A stretch of 64,000 nt of DNA, taken from the NCBI GenBank assembly GCA_026391455.1, contig JAPLEH010000061.1, positions 35,810 to 99,809 of the forward strand, read 5' to 3'. A program made the translations under genes and the position numbers. A model generated the notes under the pieces. It did not search any database, was not told where the DNA came from, and worked only from the letters and a program-made list of their open reading frames with translations. This document shows, piece by piece, positions 24,314 to 32,363 of the stretch; the stretch's first letter is position 1; each line of letters begins with the position of its first letter. Origin of the DNA: Bacteroidota bacterium (lineage in GTDB: Bacteria > Bacteroidota > Bacteroidia > Chitinophagales > Chitinophagaceae).

Positions 24314-25633
24314 ATGAAGCCCATTATTCATATCTACTGGTTTCGCCGCGATCTTCGTCTGCATGATAATGCTGCCTTGTACCATGCCCTCAAGGCAGGT
24401 AAACCTGTTCTCCCGCTTTTTATTTTTGATCGCAACATACTCGACGAATTACATACGGTTGATGAAAAGCTAACCACCGACCGGCGTGTGGAATTCATTC
24501 ACCTGGCTTTGCAGGATATGCAACGGCAACTGGTAAAACTCGGCAGTTCCCTCGTAGTGCGGTATGGCAAACCGGCCGATGTGTTTACTGATTTGCTGAA
24601 TGAATACCAGGTGGAACAGGTATTTACCAACCACGATTATGAACCCTATGCCAAACAAAGGGATCAGCAGATCGCGGAATTATTGGAAAAAAACGGTGCA
24701 GCCTTTCATACCTTCAAAGACCAGGTGATACTGGAAAAGAATGAAGTGCTGAAAGACGATGGTAAACCGTATACTGTATTCACGCCTTACTCGCGTAAAT
24801 GGAAAGCCACACTCACCGATTTCCATTTGCAGCCCTATTCCAATAGAAAATATTTTAGTCATTTTTATAAGCAACCCGAACAGCCTATTATTTCGCTGGA
24901 AGAAATGGGTTTTCGTGCGGCAGGTCTTCCCTTTCCGGATAAAGAATGGAAAGGCCAGGTAATCCGCAATTACAAAGAACAACGCGATATTCCTTCCTTG
25001 CCGGGTACATCGCGGCTCAGCGTACACCTTCGCTTTGGTACGATCAGTATCCGTTCACTTGCTGCTGAAGCCGGTGCATTGAACGAAACGTTTTTGAATG
25101 AACTCATCTGGCGTGATTTTTACCATATGATACTCTGGCACTTCCCCCATGTGGCCGGACGTGCATTTAAACCGGACTATGATAAAATAAAATGGAGAAA
25201 TAATAAATCAGAATTTGATGCCTGGTGCAAAGGGCAAACCGGCTATCCCATTGTGGATGCAGGTATGCGGGAACTGAATGAAACCGGTTTTATGCACAAC
25301 CGCGTACGGATGATAGTGGCTTCCTTTCTCACTAAACATCTGCTGATCGACTGGCGCTGGGGCGAAGCCTGGTTTGCCAAACAATTACTCGATTTCGATC
25401 TGGCAGCCAATAATGGCGGATGGCAATGGGCCGCGGGCAGTGGTTGTGATGCGGCACCCTATTTCCGGGTATTTAACCCATATCTGCAAACCCAAAAATT
25501 CGATCCCGAATTAAAATACGTCCGGCACTGGGTACCCGAATTCGAGGAGCTTACCTATGTACGACCCATCGTGGTACATGAGATCGCCCGCAAAAGATGC
25601 CTGGAGACCTATGCGGTAGCATTAAAGAAATAA
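24314..25633 (+). CDS. phrB: Deoxyribodipyrimidine photolyase
   Basis: The protein has 439 residues, close to class I CPD photolyases. The N-terminal alpha/beta domain begins IYWFRRDLRLHDNAAL and binds the antenna cofactor. The C-terminal FAD domain contains GTSRLSVHLRFGTIS, LIWRDFYHMILWHFP, GYPIVDAGMRELNETG, MHNRVRMIVASFLTKHL and NNGGWQWAAGSG, the conserved FAD and Trp-chain motifs. It repairs UV-induced pyrimidine dimers using light. The 3' end overlaps the convergent mqnD gene by 12 bases. Confidence 0.93.
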   Translation: MKPIIHIYWFRRDLRLHDNAALYHALKAGKPVLPLFIFDRNILDELHTVDEKLTTDRRVEFIHLALQDMQRQLVKLGSSLVVRYGKPADVFTDLLNEYQVEQVFTNHDYEPYAKQRDQQIAELLEKNGAAFHTFKDQVILEKNEVLKDDGKPYTVFTPYSRKWKATLTDFHLQPYSNRKYFSHFYKQPEQPIISLEEMGFRAAGLPFPDKEWKGQVIRNYKEQRDIPSLPGTSRLSVHLRFGTISIRSLAAEAGALNETFLNELIWRDFYHMILWHFPHVAGRAFKPDYDKIKWRNNKSEFDAWCKGQTGYPIVDAGMRELNETGFMHNRVRMIVASFLTKHLLIDWRWGEAWFAKQLLDFDLAANNGGWQWAAGSGCDAAPYFRVFNPYLQTQKFDPELKYVRHWVPEFEELTYVRPIVVHEIARKRCLETYAVALKK

Positions 25634-26458
25634 GGGTGCATTGGAAGCCGGCATCGCATGCATACGGCCGAATACTTCATATAATAATCGGATCGCCTGC
25701 TCACCAGCCGCACCCAATTGCAGGCTGAAATCATTTACATACAGATCAATATGCTGACGCATCACGTCTTCACTCATTTCCTGTGAATGCTCCCGAACAT
25801 AACCGGTAATATGCGGATAATGCTGAAAGGCATATTCAAGACTTTGCCGGATCAGCGAATTGATGATAATCGCTTTTTCATTGTCAATGGACCGTTTGAT
25901 TGCAATGCCGCCTAACGGAATAGGCGACCCAGTCTTTTCCTCCCAATATTCTCCGAGGTCTTTTATTTTATGCAATCCTTTTTGCTGATACGTGAATCTG
26001 TTCTCATGTATAATCACCCCACCCGATACTTCAGCCGACAGCACTGCATCTTCTATGTTTGAGAAGACCATGAATTGTTTATTAACTGCATCAGGATAGG
26101 CATACGAAAAAAGTAAATGCGCAGTGGTATTAAGTCCCGGAAGCGCGACGGATTCGAGGGTGATATGTCCGGATAATGCATCTGCATTTTCATTGCGGCA
26201 AATAAAGAGTGGGCCCACGCCTTTACCGAGCGCAGATCCGGCATGCAGGAGTATATAATTTTCCAGGGAACGAAAGAAAGCCGGAAAACTCAGTTTGGTA
26301 ATATCCAGTTTTCCTTCGAGCGCCCATTGATTGAGTGTTTCCACATCCGCCAATACGGTATCGAATTCGAAGCCCTGTGTATCTATTTTTTTATTCACGA
26401 GCGCATCGAAAATAAAGGTGTCGTTGGGGCAGGGAGAAAAGCCGAGGGTGAATTTCAT
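25622..26458 (-). CDS. mqnD: 1,4-dihydroxy-6-naphthoate synthase, futalosine pathway
   Basis: The protein has 278 residues and begins KFTLGFSPCPNDTFIFDALV, the MqnD signature. It then has DVETLNQWALEGKLDITKLSF and GKGVGPLFICR, typical of this periplasmic-binding-like enzyme fold. MqnD acts on cyclic dehypoxanthine futalosine to give 1,4-dihydroxy-6-naphthoate for menaquinone. Its start overlaps the stop of mqnB by four bases (ATGA), so the pair is translationally coupled. It implies menaquinone is made by the futalosine route. Confidence 0.92.
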   Translation of the reverse strand: MKFTLGFSPCPNDTFIFDALVNKKIDTQGFEFDTVLADVETLNQWALEGKLDITKLSFPAFFRSLENYILLHAGSALGKGVGPLFICRNENADALSGHITLESVALPGLNTTAHLLFSYAYPDAVNKQFMVFSNIEDAVLSAEVSGGVIIHENRFTYQQKGLHKIKDLGEYWEEKTGSPIPLGGIAIKRSIDNEKAIIINSLIRQSLEYAFQHYPHITGYVREHSQEMSEDVMRQHIDLYVNDFSLQLGAAGEQAIRLLYEVFGRMHAMPASNAPLFL

Positions 26459-27096
26459 AATGCGTTCAGCAGTTTAAACAGTTCAGCATTCAGTTGATGA
26501 ATGGAACCCTTCAGGTCCCATTTTTTCTTATTGCGCTCCGTTACATAATTTGAAACGGCCCTGATCTGCATGAAAGGAATTTTTTCCATCAGGCATACAT
26601 AATGCAGCGCGGCCCCTTCCATGGATTCCACTACGGGATCATATTTTTCCTGGTATTGTTTCAACTTTTGTTTGGATGTGGTGATTTCATTGACCGACAC
26701 ACCCGTTACTTTTTTCAGCGATAGTTTAGTTAAGGCTTCTGATTTGTTGACCAGCCATCCGCGGGTAAAGGGATATTGGTTGGGCGATGCGAGGCGCAAG
26801 TCAAACAGGGTTTTCAATTCTTTTTTTTCCACTACCGCCTGATCGGCAAAAGCTTCTTTTTTAATGGCAAGCACGGTGCCTAAGGGGATAGAAGGATCAA
26901 AGCATCCGCCCACGCCGGCTTGAATGATGATATCGGGCCGTTTGATCCGCAACTGTCGGCAAAGGGCATAGGTGGTGGCCGTAAGTCCGATGCCGGTAAT
27001 GAGTATATCAGTGCCGGGCATGGCATTACCACGTTGTAATTGCTGTACCAATGGTGCAATTTCATAATGGGTGGCTGCGACGACTAAACAATTCAT
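26455..27096 (-). CDS. mqnB: Futalosine hydrolase
   Basis: The protein has 213 residues of the nucleoside phosphorylase/hydrolase fold. ILITGIGLTATTYALCRQL and IIQAGVGGCFDPSIPLGTV are the substrate-binding loops, and VVESMEGAALHYVC carries the ME-G ribose and base-binding motif, followed by RAVSNYV. Adjacent mqnD makes futalosine hydrolase far more likely than MTA/SAH nucleosidase. It removes hypoxanthine from futalosine. It is divergent from the pterin gene at 27269. Confidence 0.88.
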   Translation of the reverse strand: MNCLVVAATHYEIAPLVQQLQRGNAMPGTDILITGIGLTATTYALCRQLRIKRPDIIIQAGVGGCFDPSIPLGTVLAIKKEAFADQAVVEKKELKTLFDLRLASPNQYPFTRGWLVNKSEALTKLSLKKVTGVSVNEITTSKQKLKQYQEKYDPVVESMEGAALHYVCLMEKIPFMQIRAVSNYVTERNKKKWDLKGSIHQLNAELFKLLNAL

Positions 27097-27176
27097 TCGT
27101 AAATAAATATAAATGATCCTGCTGCTGCAAGGTAGTACAAAGTTCAGTTTTTAGGCCCACTATACAACGAATTGTT

Positions 27177-27184
27177 TACCTTTG
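27177..27184 (+). promoter_or_regulatory. Probable -7 box upstream of the first PTPS-like gene
   Basis: TACCTTTG matches TAnnTTTG exactly and is followed by GCGCC, as in the box at 23425. It predicts a leader of about 78 bases before the ATG at 27269. Confidence 0.45.
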
Positions 27185-27268
27185 CGCCAGCCGGAAATAA
27201 CCCAATTAACCGTTGCCGGTATCATTCATTTCTCCGCCCAACGCTGTGAGAAATTAAAAAAGTAAAGC

Positions 27269-27676
27269 ATGGTTTACTTAACAAGATCAGAACATTTTAA
27301 CGCCGCTCACAAACTGTACAATCCTTCCTGGACACATGAGAAAAACGAGGAAGTATTTGGCAAATGTGCCAACGAAAACTGGCATGGGCATAATTATGAA
27401 TTGCTGGTAACAGTAAAAGGCGAACCCGATCCCGGTACCGGCTTTGTATTTGATGTAAAGAAACTCAGTACCATCATTCGTGATCATATCATTGAGCATA
27501 TTGATCACCGCAATCTGAATATGGATGTGCCGTTCATGCAGGGGAAAATGTGCAGCACCGAAAACCTGGCGATCGCGATATGGGAACAACTCACCCCGCA
27601 TCTACCCGGAGGCGTACAATTGCATTGTATCAAATTGTATGAAACGCCCCGCATTTATGTTGAATATTTTGGCTGA
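27269..27676 (+). CDS. 6-pyruvoyl-tetrahydropterin synthase-like protein 1
   Basis: The protein has 135 residues. Zinc ligands are H14 (FNAAHKLYN), H39 and H41 (HGHNYEL). C33 in VFGKCANENWHGHNY lies five residues before the HGH, as in animal-type 6-pyruvoyl-tetrahydropterin synthase, and not three as in QueD. The C-terminal YETPRIYVEY carries the conserved Glu. It should convert dihydroneopterin triphosphate to 6-pyruvoyl-tetrahydropterin or a related product. A second copy and folE follow on the same strand, which makes a small pterin cluster. A role in queuosine precursor synthesis remains possible. Confidence 0.82.
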   Translation: MVYLTRSEHFNAAHKLYNPSWTHEKNEEVFGKCANENWHGHNYELLVTVKGEPDPGTGFVFDVKKLSTIIRDHIIEHIDHRNLNMDVPFMQGKMCSTENLAIAIWEQLTPHLPGGVQLHCIKLYETPRIYVEYFG

Positions 27677-27746
27677 TTAACTGGCAGGAAACAAACCTTT
27701 TCAATTCTCCCGCGTTAATACAGTTTATCTTTTGTAAATTGATGGC

Positions 27747-28160
27747 ATGAGCAGGAAAGTAGCTGTATTCAGAAGGGAGCATTTCAACGCCGCACACCGG
27801 TTATTCAACCCATCCTGGGATGATGCCACCAATGATAAAGTATTTGGCAAATGTGCATGGCCCCATTATCACGGACATAATTATGAACTGGAAGTAAAAG
27901 TAGTCGGCTTACCTGATCCGGATACGGGTTATGTGATGGACATGAAAGTATTGAGCGACCTCATAAAACGGGAGATCCATTCCCGGTTCGATCATAAGAA
28001 CCTGAACCTCGATACGGTTGAATTCAAAAACCTGAATCCGACGGCAGAGAATATTGTATTGGTGATCTATGACTTGCTGCGTCCGCATATTCCGGAGCAG
28101 ATGGACCTGCAGGTACGTTTATATGAAACACCAAGGAATTTTGTGGAATACCCGGTATAA
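27747..28160 (+). CDS. 6-pyruvoyl-tetrahydropterin synthase-like protein 2
   Basis: The protein has 137 residues and is a clear paralogue of the preceding gene, sharing HFNAAHRLFNPSW, VFGKCAWPHYHGHNYELEV and YETPRNFVEYPV. Zinc ligands are H17, H42 and H44, with catalytic Cys C36. Both copies keep all catalytic residues, so neither looks decayed. They may have split substrates, for example pterin versus 6-carboxy-tetrahydropterin. It is followed by a short repeat array and then folE. Confidence 0.82.
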   Translation: MSRKVAVFRREHFNAAHRLFNPSWDDATNDKVFGKCAWPHYHGHNYELEVKVVGLPDPDTGYVMDMKVLSDLIKREIHSRFDHKNLNLDTVEFKNLNPTAENIVLVIYDLLRPHIPEQMDLQVRLYETPRNFVEYPV

Positions 28161-28163
28161 TTA

Positions 28164-28216
28164 GATAATTGGGTAATGTGATAATTTGATAATTGGATAA
28201 TGCGATAATTGGTTAA
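28164..28216. repeat. Degenerate 16-bp tandem repeat before folE
   Basis: Units of the form GATAATTGGNTAATGY occur at 28164-28179 and 28188-28203. An 8-base half unit lies between them and a partial unit follows to 28216. The array fills the space between the second PTPS-like gene and folE. Confidence 0.7.
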
Positions 28217-28238
28217 ACGTTTTAATTATTTAGATTTT

Positions 28239-28835
28239 ATGGCATATAAAAAGACAGAGCAATACGATGAGCACACTACATCGGGGTTGATCGGCAGTTA
28301 TAAAGAAGTATTGGGATTGCTGGGCGAAGATCCGCAGCGGGAGGGATTATTGAAAACACCGGAACGCCTGGCCAAAGCCATGCAATACCTCACACAAGGC
28401 TATCAACTGGATGCCAAAGCGATTATCAATTCAGCAAAGTTTCATGAGCCCGTAAGTGAAATGATTGTTGTAAAAGATATCGAAGTATACAGCATGTGTG
28501 AACACCATATGCTTCCATTCTTTGGTAAGGCGCATATCGCGTATATACCAAACGGCTGGATCACCGGTCTCAGCAAAATGGCCCGGGTAGTGGATGTATA
28601 TGCACGCCGCCTGCAAGTACAGGAGCGCCTCACCGTGGAGATTATGAACGCTATCAAGGAAACATTGAACCCACTGGGTGTGGCTGTGGTAATAGAGGCT
28701 AAACATCTTTGCATGATGATGCGCGGTGTGCAAAAACAAAACTCTTCCACCACTACCTCAGCTTTCGATGGGGAATTTCAAAAAAATTCGAGCCGCAGTG
28801 AGTTTCTGAAACTAATAAGCACCGATTTACATTAA
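28239..28835 (+). CDS. folE: GTP cyclohydrolase I
   Basis: The protein has 198 residues from the ATG at 28239; the frame extends to 28209 without coding character. Zinc ligands are C87 and H90 (MCEHHMLPF) and C158 (KHLCMMMRG). [23 protein letters not shown] is split here as GLSKMARVV and [11 protein letters not shown], the conserved helix. It converts GTP to dihydroneopterin triphosphate, the substrate of the two PTPS-like enzymes encoded just upstream, so the three genes form a logical tetrahydropterin or deazaguanine unit. Transcription stops at the hairpin at 28858-28889. Confidence 0.93.
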   Translation: MAYKKTEQYDEHTTSGLIGSYKEVLGLLGEDPQREGLLKTPERLAKAMQYLTQGYQLDAKAIINSAKFHEPVSEMIVVKDIEVYSMCEHHMLPFFGKAHIAYIPNGWITGLSKMARVVDVYARRLQVQERLTVEIMNAIKETLNPLGVAVVIEAKHLCMMMRGVQKQNSSTTTSAFDGEFQKNSSRSEFLKLISTDLH

Positions 28836-28839
28836 ACAC

Positions 28840-28847
28840 TATATTTG
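28840..28847 (+). promoter_or_regulatory. -7-like box directly before a terminator
   Basis: TATATTTG matches TAnnTTTG exactly. It lies just before the terminator hairpin that starts at 28858, so any transcript begun here would meet the hairpin at once. It could drive fabD at 28958 under attenuation, or be fortuitous. Confidence 0.3.
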
Positions 28848-28857
28848 TAGAGATAGT

Positions 28858-28889
28858 AAAAGTTTGATTGATTTCAATCAAACTTTTTT
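28858..28889 (+). terminator. Intrinsic terminator after folE
   Basis: Perfect 13-bp arms AAAAGTTTGATTG (28858-28870) and CAATCAAACTTTT (28875-28887) enclose a 4-base loop and end in a T6 run. Confidence 0.85.
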
Positions 28890-28892
28890 ATT

Positions 28893-28944
28893 CGGGTTAC
28901 TTTTTCTTATTTCAGGAATGAATAAAGTAACCCGCAGGGGGGGG
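28893..28944 (+). promoter_or_regulatory. fabD leader: second inverted repeat and G8 tract
   Basis: CGGGTTACTTT (28893-28903) and AAAGTAACCCG (28924-28934) form 11-bp perfect arms around a 20-base loop. They are followed by eight consecutive G (28937-28944), which end 13 bases before the fabD ATG. The hairpin and homopolymer sit where they could affect fabD expression. Confidence 0.5.
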
Positions 28945-28957
28945 TAAATTATAGTTT

Positions 28958-29848
28958 ATGAAACATGCATTTGTTTTTCCGGGACAGGGTTCACAGGTAC
29001 CGGGTATGGGAAAGCACCACTATGAGAATAGTGCTTTCGCAAAAAAATTATTCGAACAGGCCAATGAAATATTGGGCTTCCGTATTTCTGATATCATGTT
29101 TGATGGTTCGGAAGAAGACCTGAAACAAACCCGGGTTACACAACCTGCTGTATTCCTGCATTCCATTATTGCATACAAGAGTATAGATTCGGTATCACCG
29201 GATATGGTGGCCGGTCATTCATTGGGCGAGTTCTCTGCGTTGGTGGCCAATGGTACGCTCAGTTTTGAAGATGCATTGCAATTAGTATCCGTTCGTGCAC
29301 AAGCTATGCAAAAAGCCTGTGAGATAGTACCCTCTACCATGGCGGCTGTGCTCAACCTGGCGGATGATAAAGTGGAAGCCATTTGTGCAGCAGTGCAACA
29401 GGAAACCGGCGAAGTAGTGGTGCCTGCTAATTATAATTGTCCGGGACAACTCGTGATAAGCGGTTCAGTAAAAGGAATAGAAATTGCCTGCGAGCGCATG
29501 AAAGCGGCGGGTGCGAAACGCGCGCTGGTATTACCCGTAGGCGGAGCCTTTCATTCTCCGCTGATGGCTCCGGCAAAAAAAGAACTGGAAGCTGCGATTG
29601 AATCCACCAAATTTCATAGCCCTACCTGTGCGGTATACCAAAATGTAGCCGCTAAAGGTATCATGGATAAAGATGAAATAAAACAAAACCTCATCGAGCA
29701 ACTCACCGGTGCGGTGCGCTGGACACAAAGCGTGGAAGCCATGATCGCCGATGGTGCATATAAATTTACGGAAGCAGGCCCCGGTAAAGTATTACAGGGT
29801 CTTATACTGAAGACCAATAAACAAATGCAGGTGGAAGGGGTCAATTGA
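28958..29848 (+). CDS. fabD: Malonyl-CoA:ACP transacylase
   Basis: The protein has 296 residues. It starts FVFPGQGSQVPGMGK and has the nucleophile S88 in VAGHSLGEFSALV. QTRVTQPAVFLHS, GAFHSPLMAPA (catalytic His) and EAGPGKVLQGL are further family motifs. It transfers malonyl from CoA to acyl-carrier protein to feed fatty-acid elongation; fabH lies 4 kb away at 32925. It converges with the GNAT gene with a 5-base gap. The leader upstream holds two hairpins and a G8 tract. Confidence 0.95.
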   Translation: MKHAFVFPGQGSQVPGMGKHHYENSAFAKKLFEQANEILGFRISDIMFDGSEEDLKQTRVTQPAVFLHSIIAYKSIDSVSPDMVAGHSLGEFSALVANGTLSFEDALQLVSVRAQAMQKACEIVPSTMAAVLNLADDKVEAICAAVQQETGEVVVPANYNCPGQLVISGSVKGIEIACERMKAAGAKRALVLPVGGAFHSPLMAPAKKELEAAIESTKFHSPTCAVYQNVAAKGIMDKDEIKQNLIEQLTGAVRWTQSVEAMIADGAYKFTEAGPGKVLQGLILKTNKQMQVEGVN

Positions 29849-29853
29849 CCCCT

Positions 29854-30297
29854 TTATACATAGATGCTGCAATTGACCCACTCCGGATCAAAATCGGCAT
29901 TGTACTTTTTATAAAAATGAATGGCCGGCTCATTCCACTCGAGTACCTGCCATACAATGCGATGCAGCTTTCGCTCTTTTGCTTCTTCGATCAGCCGGTC
30001 GAATAATAATTTACCGATGCCTTTGCCACGGGCAGCTTCGGTAACCAGTATATCTTCCAGATACATAGCCTGTCCCTTCCAGGTGGAGTACCGGATATAG
30101 TACAGCGCAAAACCCAGTATCATACCTTCTTCTTCTGCCACAAAGGCCCACCAAACGGGCTTCTCACCAAAGCCACTTTCTTCAAAATGTTCCGGGGTAA
30201 CCGTTACTTCCTGTGGTGCTTTTTCATATAAGGCCAGTTCATTTACCAATTCGAGTAAACGCGGACAATCTTGTTTTACAGCTCGTCTGATGTGCAT
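29854..30297 (-). CDS. GNAT-family N-acetyltransferase
   Basis: The protein has 147 residues. LEDILVTEAARGKGIGKLLFD is here read as EDILV plus ARGKGIGK, the acetyl-CoA pyrophosphate loop. VWQVLEWNEPAIHFYKKYNA is the C-terminal motif B region of diamine or thialysine acetyltransferases, so an SSAT-like enzyme acting on a polyamine or amino acid is plausible. It is cytoplasmic. Its upstream region (30306 on) is filled by a compound repeat array, so its promoter must lie within or beyond that array. Confidence 0.82.
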   Translation of the reverse strand: MHIRRAVKQDCPRLLELVNELALYEKAPQEVTVTPEHFEESGFGEKPVWWAFVAEEEGMILGFALYYIRYSTWKGQAMYLEDILVTEAARGKGIGKLLFDRLIEEAKERKLHRIVWQVLEWNEPAIHFYKKYNADFDPEWVNCSIYV

Positions 30298-30305
30298 TTT
30301 TTAAA

Positions 30306-30377
30306 GGTTTAAGAGGTTTAAGAGGTTCCATAGGTTCCATAGGTTCCATAGGTTTCATAGGTTTCATAGGTTGAATA
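30306..30377. repeat. Tandem 9-bp repeat array, 8 units
   Basis: Eight units, GGTTTAAGA twice, GGTTCCATA three times, GGTTTCATA twice and GGTTGAATA once, run in perfect 9-base phase. The unit family and the final GGTTGAATA match the array at 21688-21786, in the same orientation relative to the window. Confidence 0.85.
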
Positions 30378-30460
30378 AGTTTGCCTGAGCGTAGCCGATG
30401 CTGTTGCCTGAGCGTAGTCGATGCTGCTGCCTGAGCGTAGTCGAAGGCAGCAGCATCGGT
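30378..30460. repeat. TGAGCGTAGTCG element with 14-bp hairpin, inside the array
   Basis: Three copies of TGCCTGAGCGTAG(C/T)CGA occur in tandem. The last forms a hairpin with perfect 14-bp arms, CGATGCTGCTGCCT (30419-30432) and AGGCAGCAGCATCG (30445-30458). The element splits what is contiguous in the other array (GAATAAGTTGAATACA), so it looks inserted. Confidence 0.75.
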
Positions 30461-30467
30461 TGAATAC

Positions 30468-30552
30468 ACTATGCGAATGCTGGCTGTTAATTGCTTGCAG
30501 CTTGAAGCTGGCAGCTTGTAGCTCAAAGCTCGCAGCTCACAGCTTGCAGCTA
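30468..30552. repeat. AGCT-rich repeat block reaching the stop codon of the PLP enzyme
   Basis: GCTGGCTGTT is followed by variants of AGCTTGCAGCT and AGCTCGCAGCT, the same words as at 21791-22060. The block runs into the final codons of the minus-strand gene ending at 30550. Confidence 0.75.
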
Positions 30553-31794
30553 TAAGCTTGCCGCTTGATTCAAGTCTGCAATAATATCCTGAATATTTTC
30601 AATCCCCACATTCATCCTTATCAGCCCGTCGGTAATACCATATTTTTCTTTCTCTTCTTTGGGTACACTGTAATGGGTCATGGAAGCCGGATGCGACAGC
30701 AGCGTATCGCAAGTGCCGAGTGATACGGTGCGCACACACATGTTGAGCCGGTTCATGAAATCAATACCTGCCTGTAACCCACCCTTCAATTCAAAACTTA
30801 GCATGGGTCCGGGGTGCCGCATTTGTTTCATCGCAATAAAATGATTCGGATGAGAAGCAAGCCCTGTATAATTTACCCTTGCTACGGCAGGATGTTGTTC
30901 TAAAAAACCCGCCACTTCCATGGCATTGTGACAATGGCGCTCCATGCGCAGTTCAAGGGTTTTCATACCCTGTATCAACAAAAATGCATCGAATGGATTC
31001 GAATTACCACCGAGCAGGCGATGCGTTTTGGTGCAATGGGTGCGCATGAATTCCACATCCCGTCCCAATAAAATACCACCGATGGCGGTGCCATGTCCAT
31101 TTAGGAATTTGGTGGTGGAGTGAATGACAAAATCAACTCCATATTGAAAGGGTTGCTGCAGATACGGAGTGGCAAACGTATTGTCGCAGGCTACGATACA
31201 ATTGTATTGTTTGGCCAGTTGGGTCAATGCTTCAATATCCACACATTGTATAGTGGGGTTGGCCGGCGTTTCCAGGTACACCATACGGATGGATGGATCG
31301 GCTTTGAGTTCTTCTTCCGCCAGGGAAAGATCGCGGAGATCGGCGATCCTTGCTTCAATATGAAATGCGGGCAGAATTTTAGTAACGAGTTCATTGGTTC
31401 CGCCGTACAGGGAAAAATGGGTAAGGATCTTATCACCGGGTTTCAGGGTGGCCAGCATAAGCGTGGAAATAGCAGCCATCCCGGATGCGTGCAGGATGCC
31501 TTTTACCGGCATATTCAATCCAAAGGTTTCCAGGGCGGCGATCTTTTCTTCGGCTTCCGTCATAGTGGGATTGCCCCATCGGCTGTAGATATAGCCTTCC
31601 TCTTTTCCATCAAACCGCCGCATGCCCTGTTCTGCCGTATCGAATACATAGGTACTGCTGGCATATATGGGCACCTGGTGCGCATAATTCGGATCCTTAC
31701 GATGACCACTATGCACTGCTACCGAACCCCAACCGGAGAGCAGGGGAGTGGTATTGTCTGTTGATGTGGGTAAACTGTTATCTGCCATAGCCAT
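30550..31794 (-). CDS. Cys/Met-metabolism PLP enzyme (cystathionine or methionine gamma-lyase type)
   Basis: The protein has 414 residues from the ATG at 31794; the frame is open to 31848. SRWGNPT (71-77), SGMAAIS (104-110), ETPANPT, CDNTFATPYLQQP and HSTTKFLNGHG with PLP Lys K229 mark the gamma-family enzymes. The segment LYGGT (129-133) has Gly where methionine gamma-lyases usually have Cys (LYGCT). This leans toward cystathionine gamma-lyase or gamma-synthase activity. It is cytoplasmic. It is divergent from the DinB gene, and its 3' end merges into an AGCT-rich repeat. Confidence 0.85.
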   Translation of the reverse strand: MAMADNSLPTSTDNTTPLLSGWGSVAVHSGHRKDPNYAHQVPIYASSTYVFDTAEQGMRRFDGKEEGYIYSRWGNPTMTEAEEKIAALETFGLNMPVKGILHASGMAAISTLMLATLKPGDKILTHFSLYGGTNELVTKILPAFHIEARIADLRDLSLAEEELKADPSIRMVYLETPANPTIQCVDIEALTQLAKQYNCIVACDNTFATPYLQQPFQYGVDFVIHSTTKFLNGHGTAIGGILLGRDVEFMRTHCTKTHRLLGGNSNPFDAFLLIQGMKTLELRMERHCHNAMEVAGFLEQHPAVARVNYTGLASHPNHFIAMKQMRHPGPMLSFELKGGLQAGIDFMNRLNMCVRTVSLGTCDTLLSHPASMTHYSVPKEEKEKYGITDGLIRMNVGIENIQDIIADLNQAASL

Positions 31795-31865
31795 AAAAAA
31801 TTTAATTTTATTTGCCGGATGCAAATATCCCTTAATCTCTCCATTCAAAAAACTAAGTTCACTGC

Positions 31866-32363
31866 ATGAAAGAATTGCTGAAAGGCTACGCTTCGTACAA
31901 TACCTGGGCCAGTCGCAAGCTGCTCGATGTGATCCTGCAACTTACGGAGGAACAGCAGCACGCTGAAATGCGAAGTAGTTATCCCAGTCTGTACAAAACC
32001 GTGTTGCATATGCTGGATGCGGAAAGTATCTGGTGGCAACGGTTGAAATTGCTGGAGAAACTGGACGTACCCAGTAAGCATTTTTCCGGCTCCATGAATG
32101 AATTGGCAGATGAGTTGATGCAGCAATCGAAGCGCTGGGAGGATTGGGTAAATGCCGCTTCTCCGTTAATGCTGGAGCATGTATTTCAATACCAGACCTT
32201 TACCGGGGAACAATTCAAACAACCTACCTGGCAGATGGTGATGCACGTGATCAATCACAGTACCTATCACCGCGGACAACTGATTACGATGCTGCGTGAA
32301 TTGGGTTTGGAGAAATTACCTGCTACGGATTTTATATTATGGTCCCGAGGAAATAAAAAATAA
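31866..32363 (+). CDS. DinB-family protein
   Basis: The protein has 165 residues of the four-helix DinB/YfiT fold. The metal triad is H48 (VLHMLDAE) with H131 and H135 (VINHSTYHRGQ). Members are metal-dependent, some acting as thiol transferases, but the substrate is not predictable here. It is divergent from the PLP enzyme gene with 71 bases between their starts, so the two may share a regulatory region. Confidence 0.85.
   Translation: MKELLKGYASYNTWASRKLLDVILQLTEEQQHAEMRSSYPSLYKTVLHMLDAESIWWQRLKLLEKLDVPSKHFSGSMNELADELMQQSKRWEDWVNAASPLMLEHVFQYQTFTGEQFKQPTWQMVMHVINHSTYHRGQLITMLRELGLEKLPATDFILWSRGNKK

Noticed and set aside
31120..31764. Plus-strand frame of 214 codons opposite the PLP enzyme
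   Set aside because: Antisense shadow; the minus-strand product has all PLP motifs.
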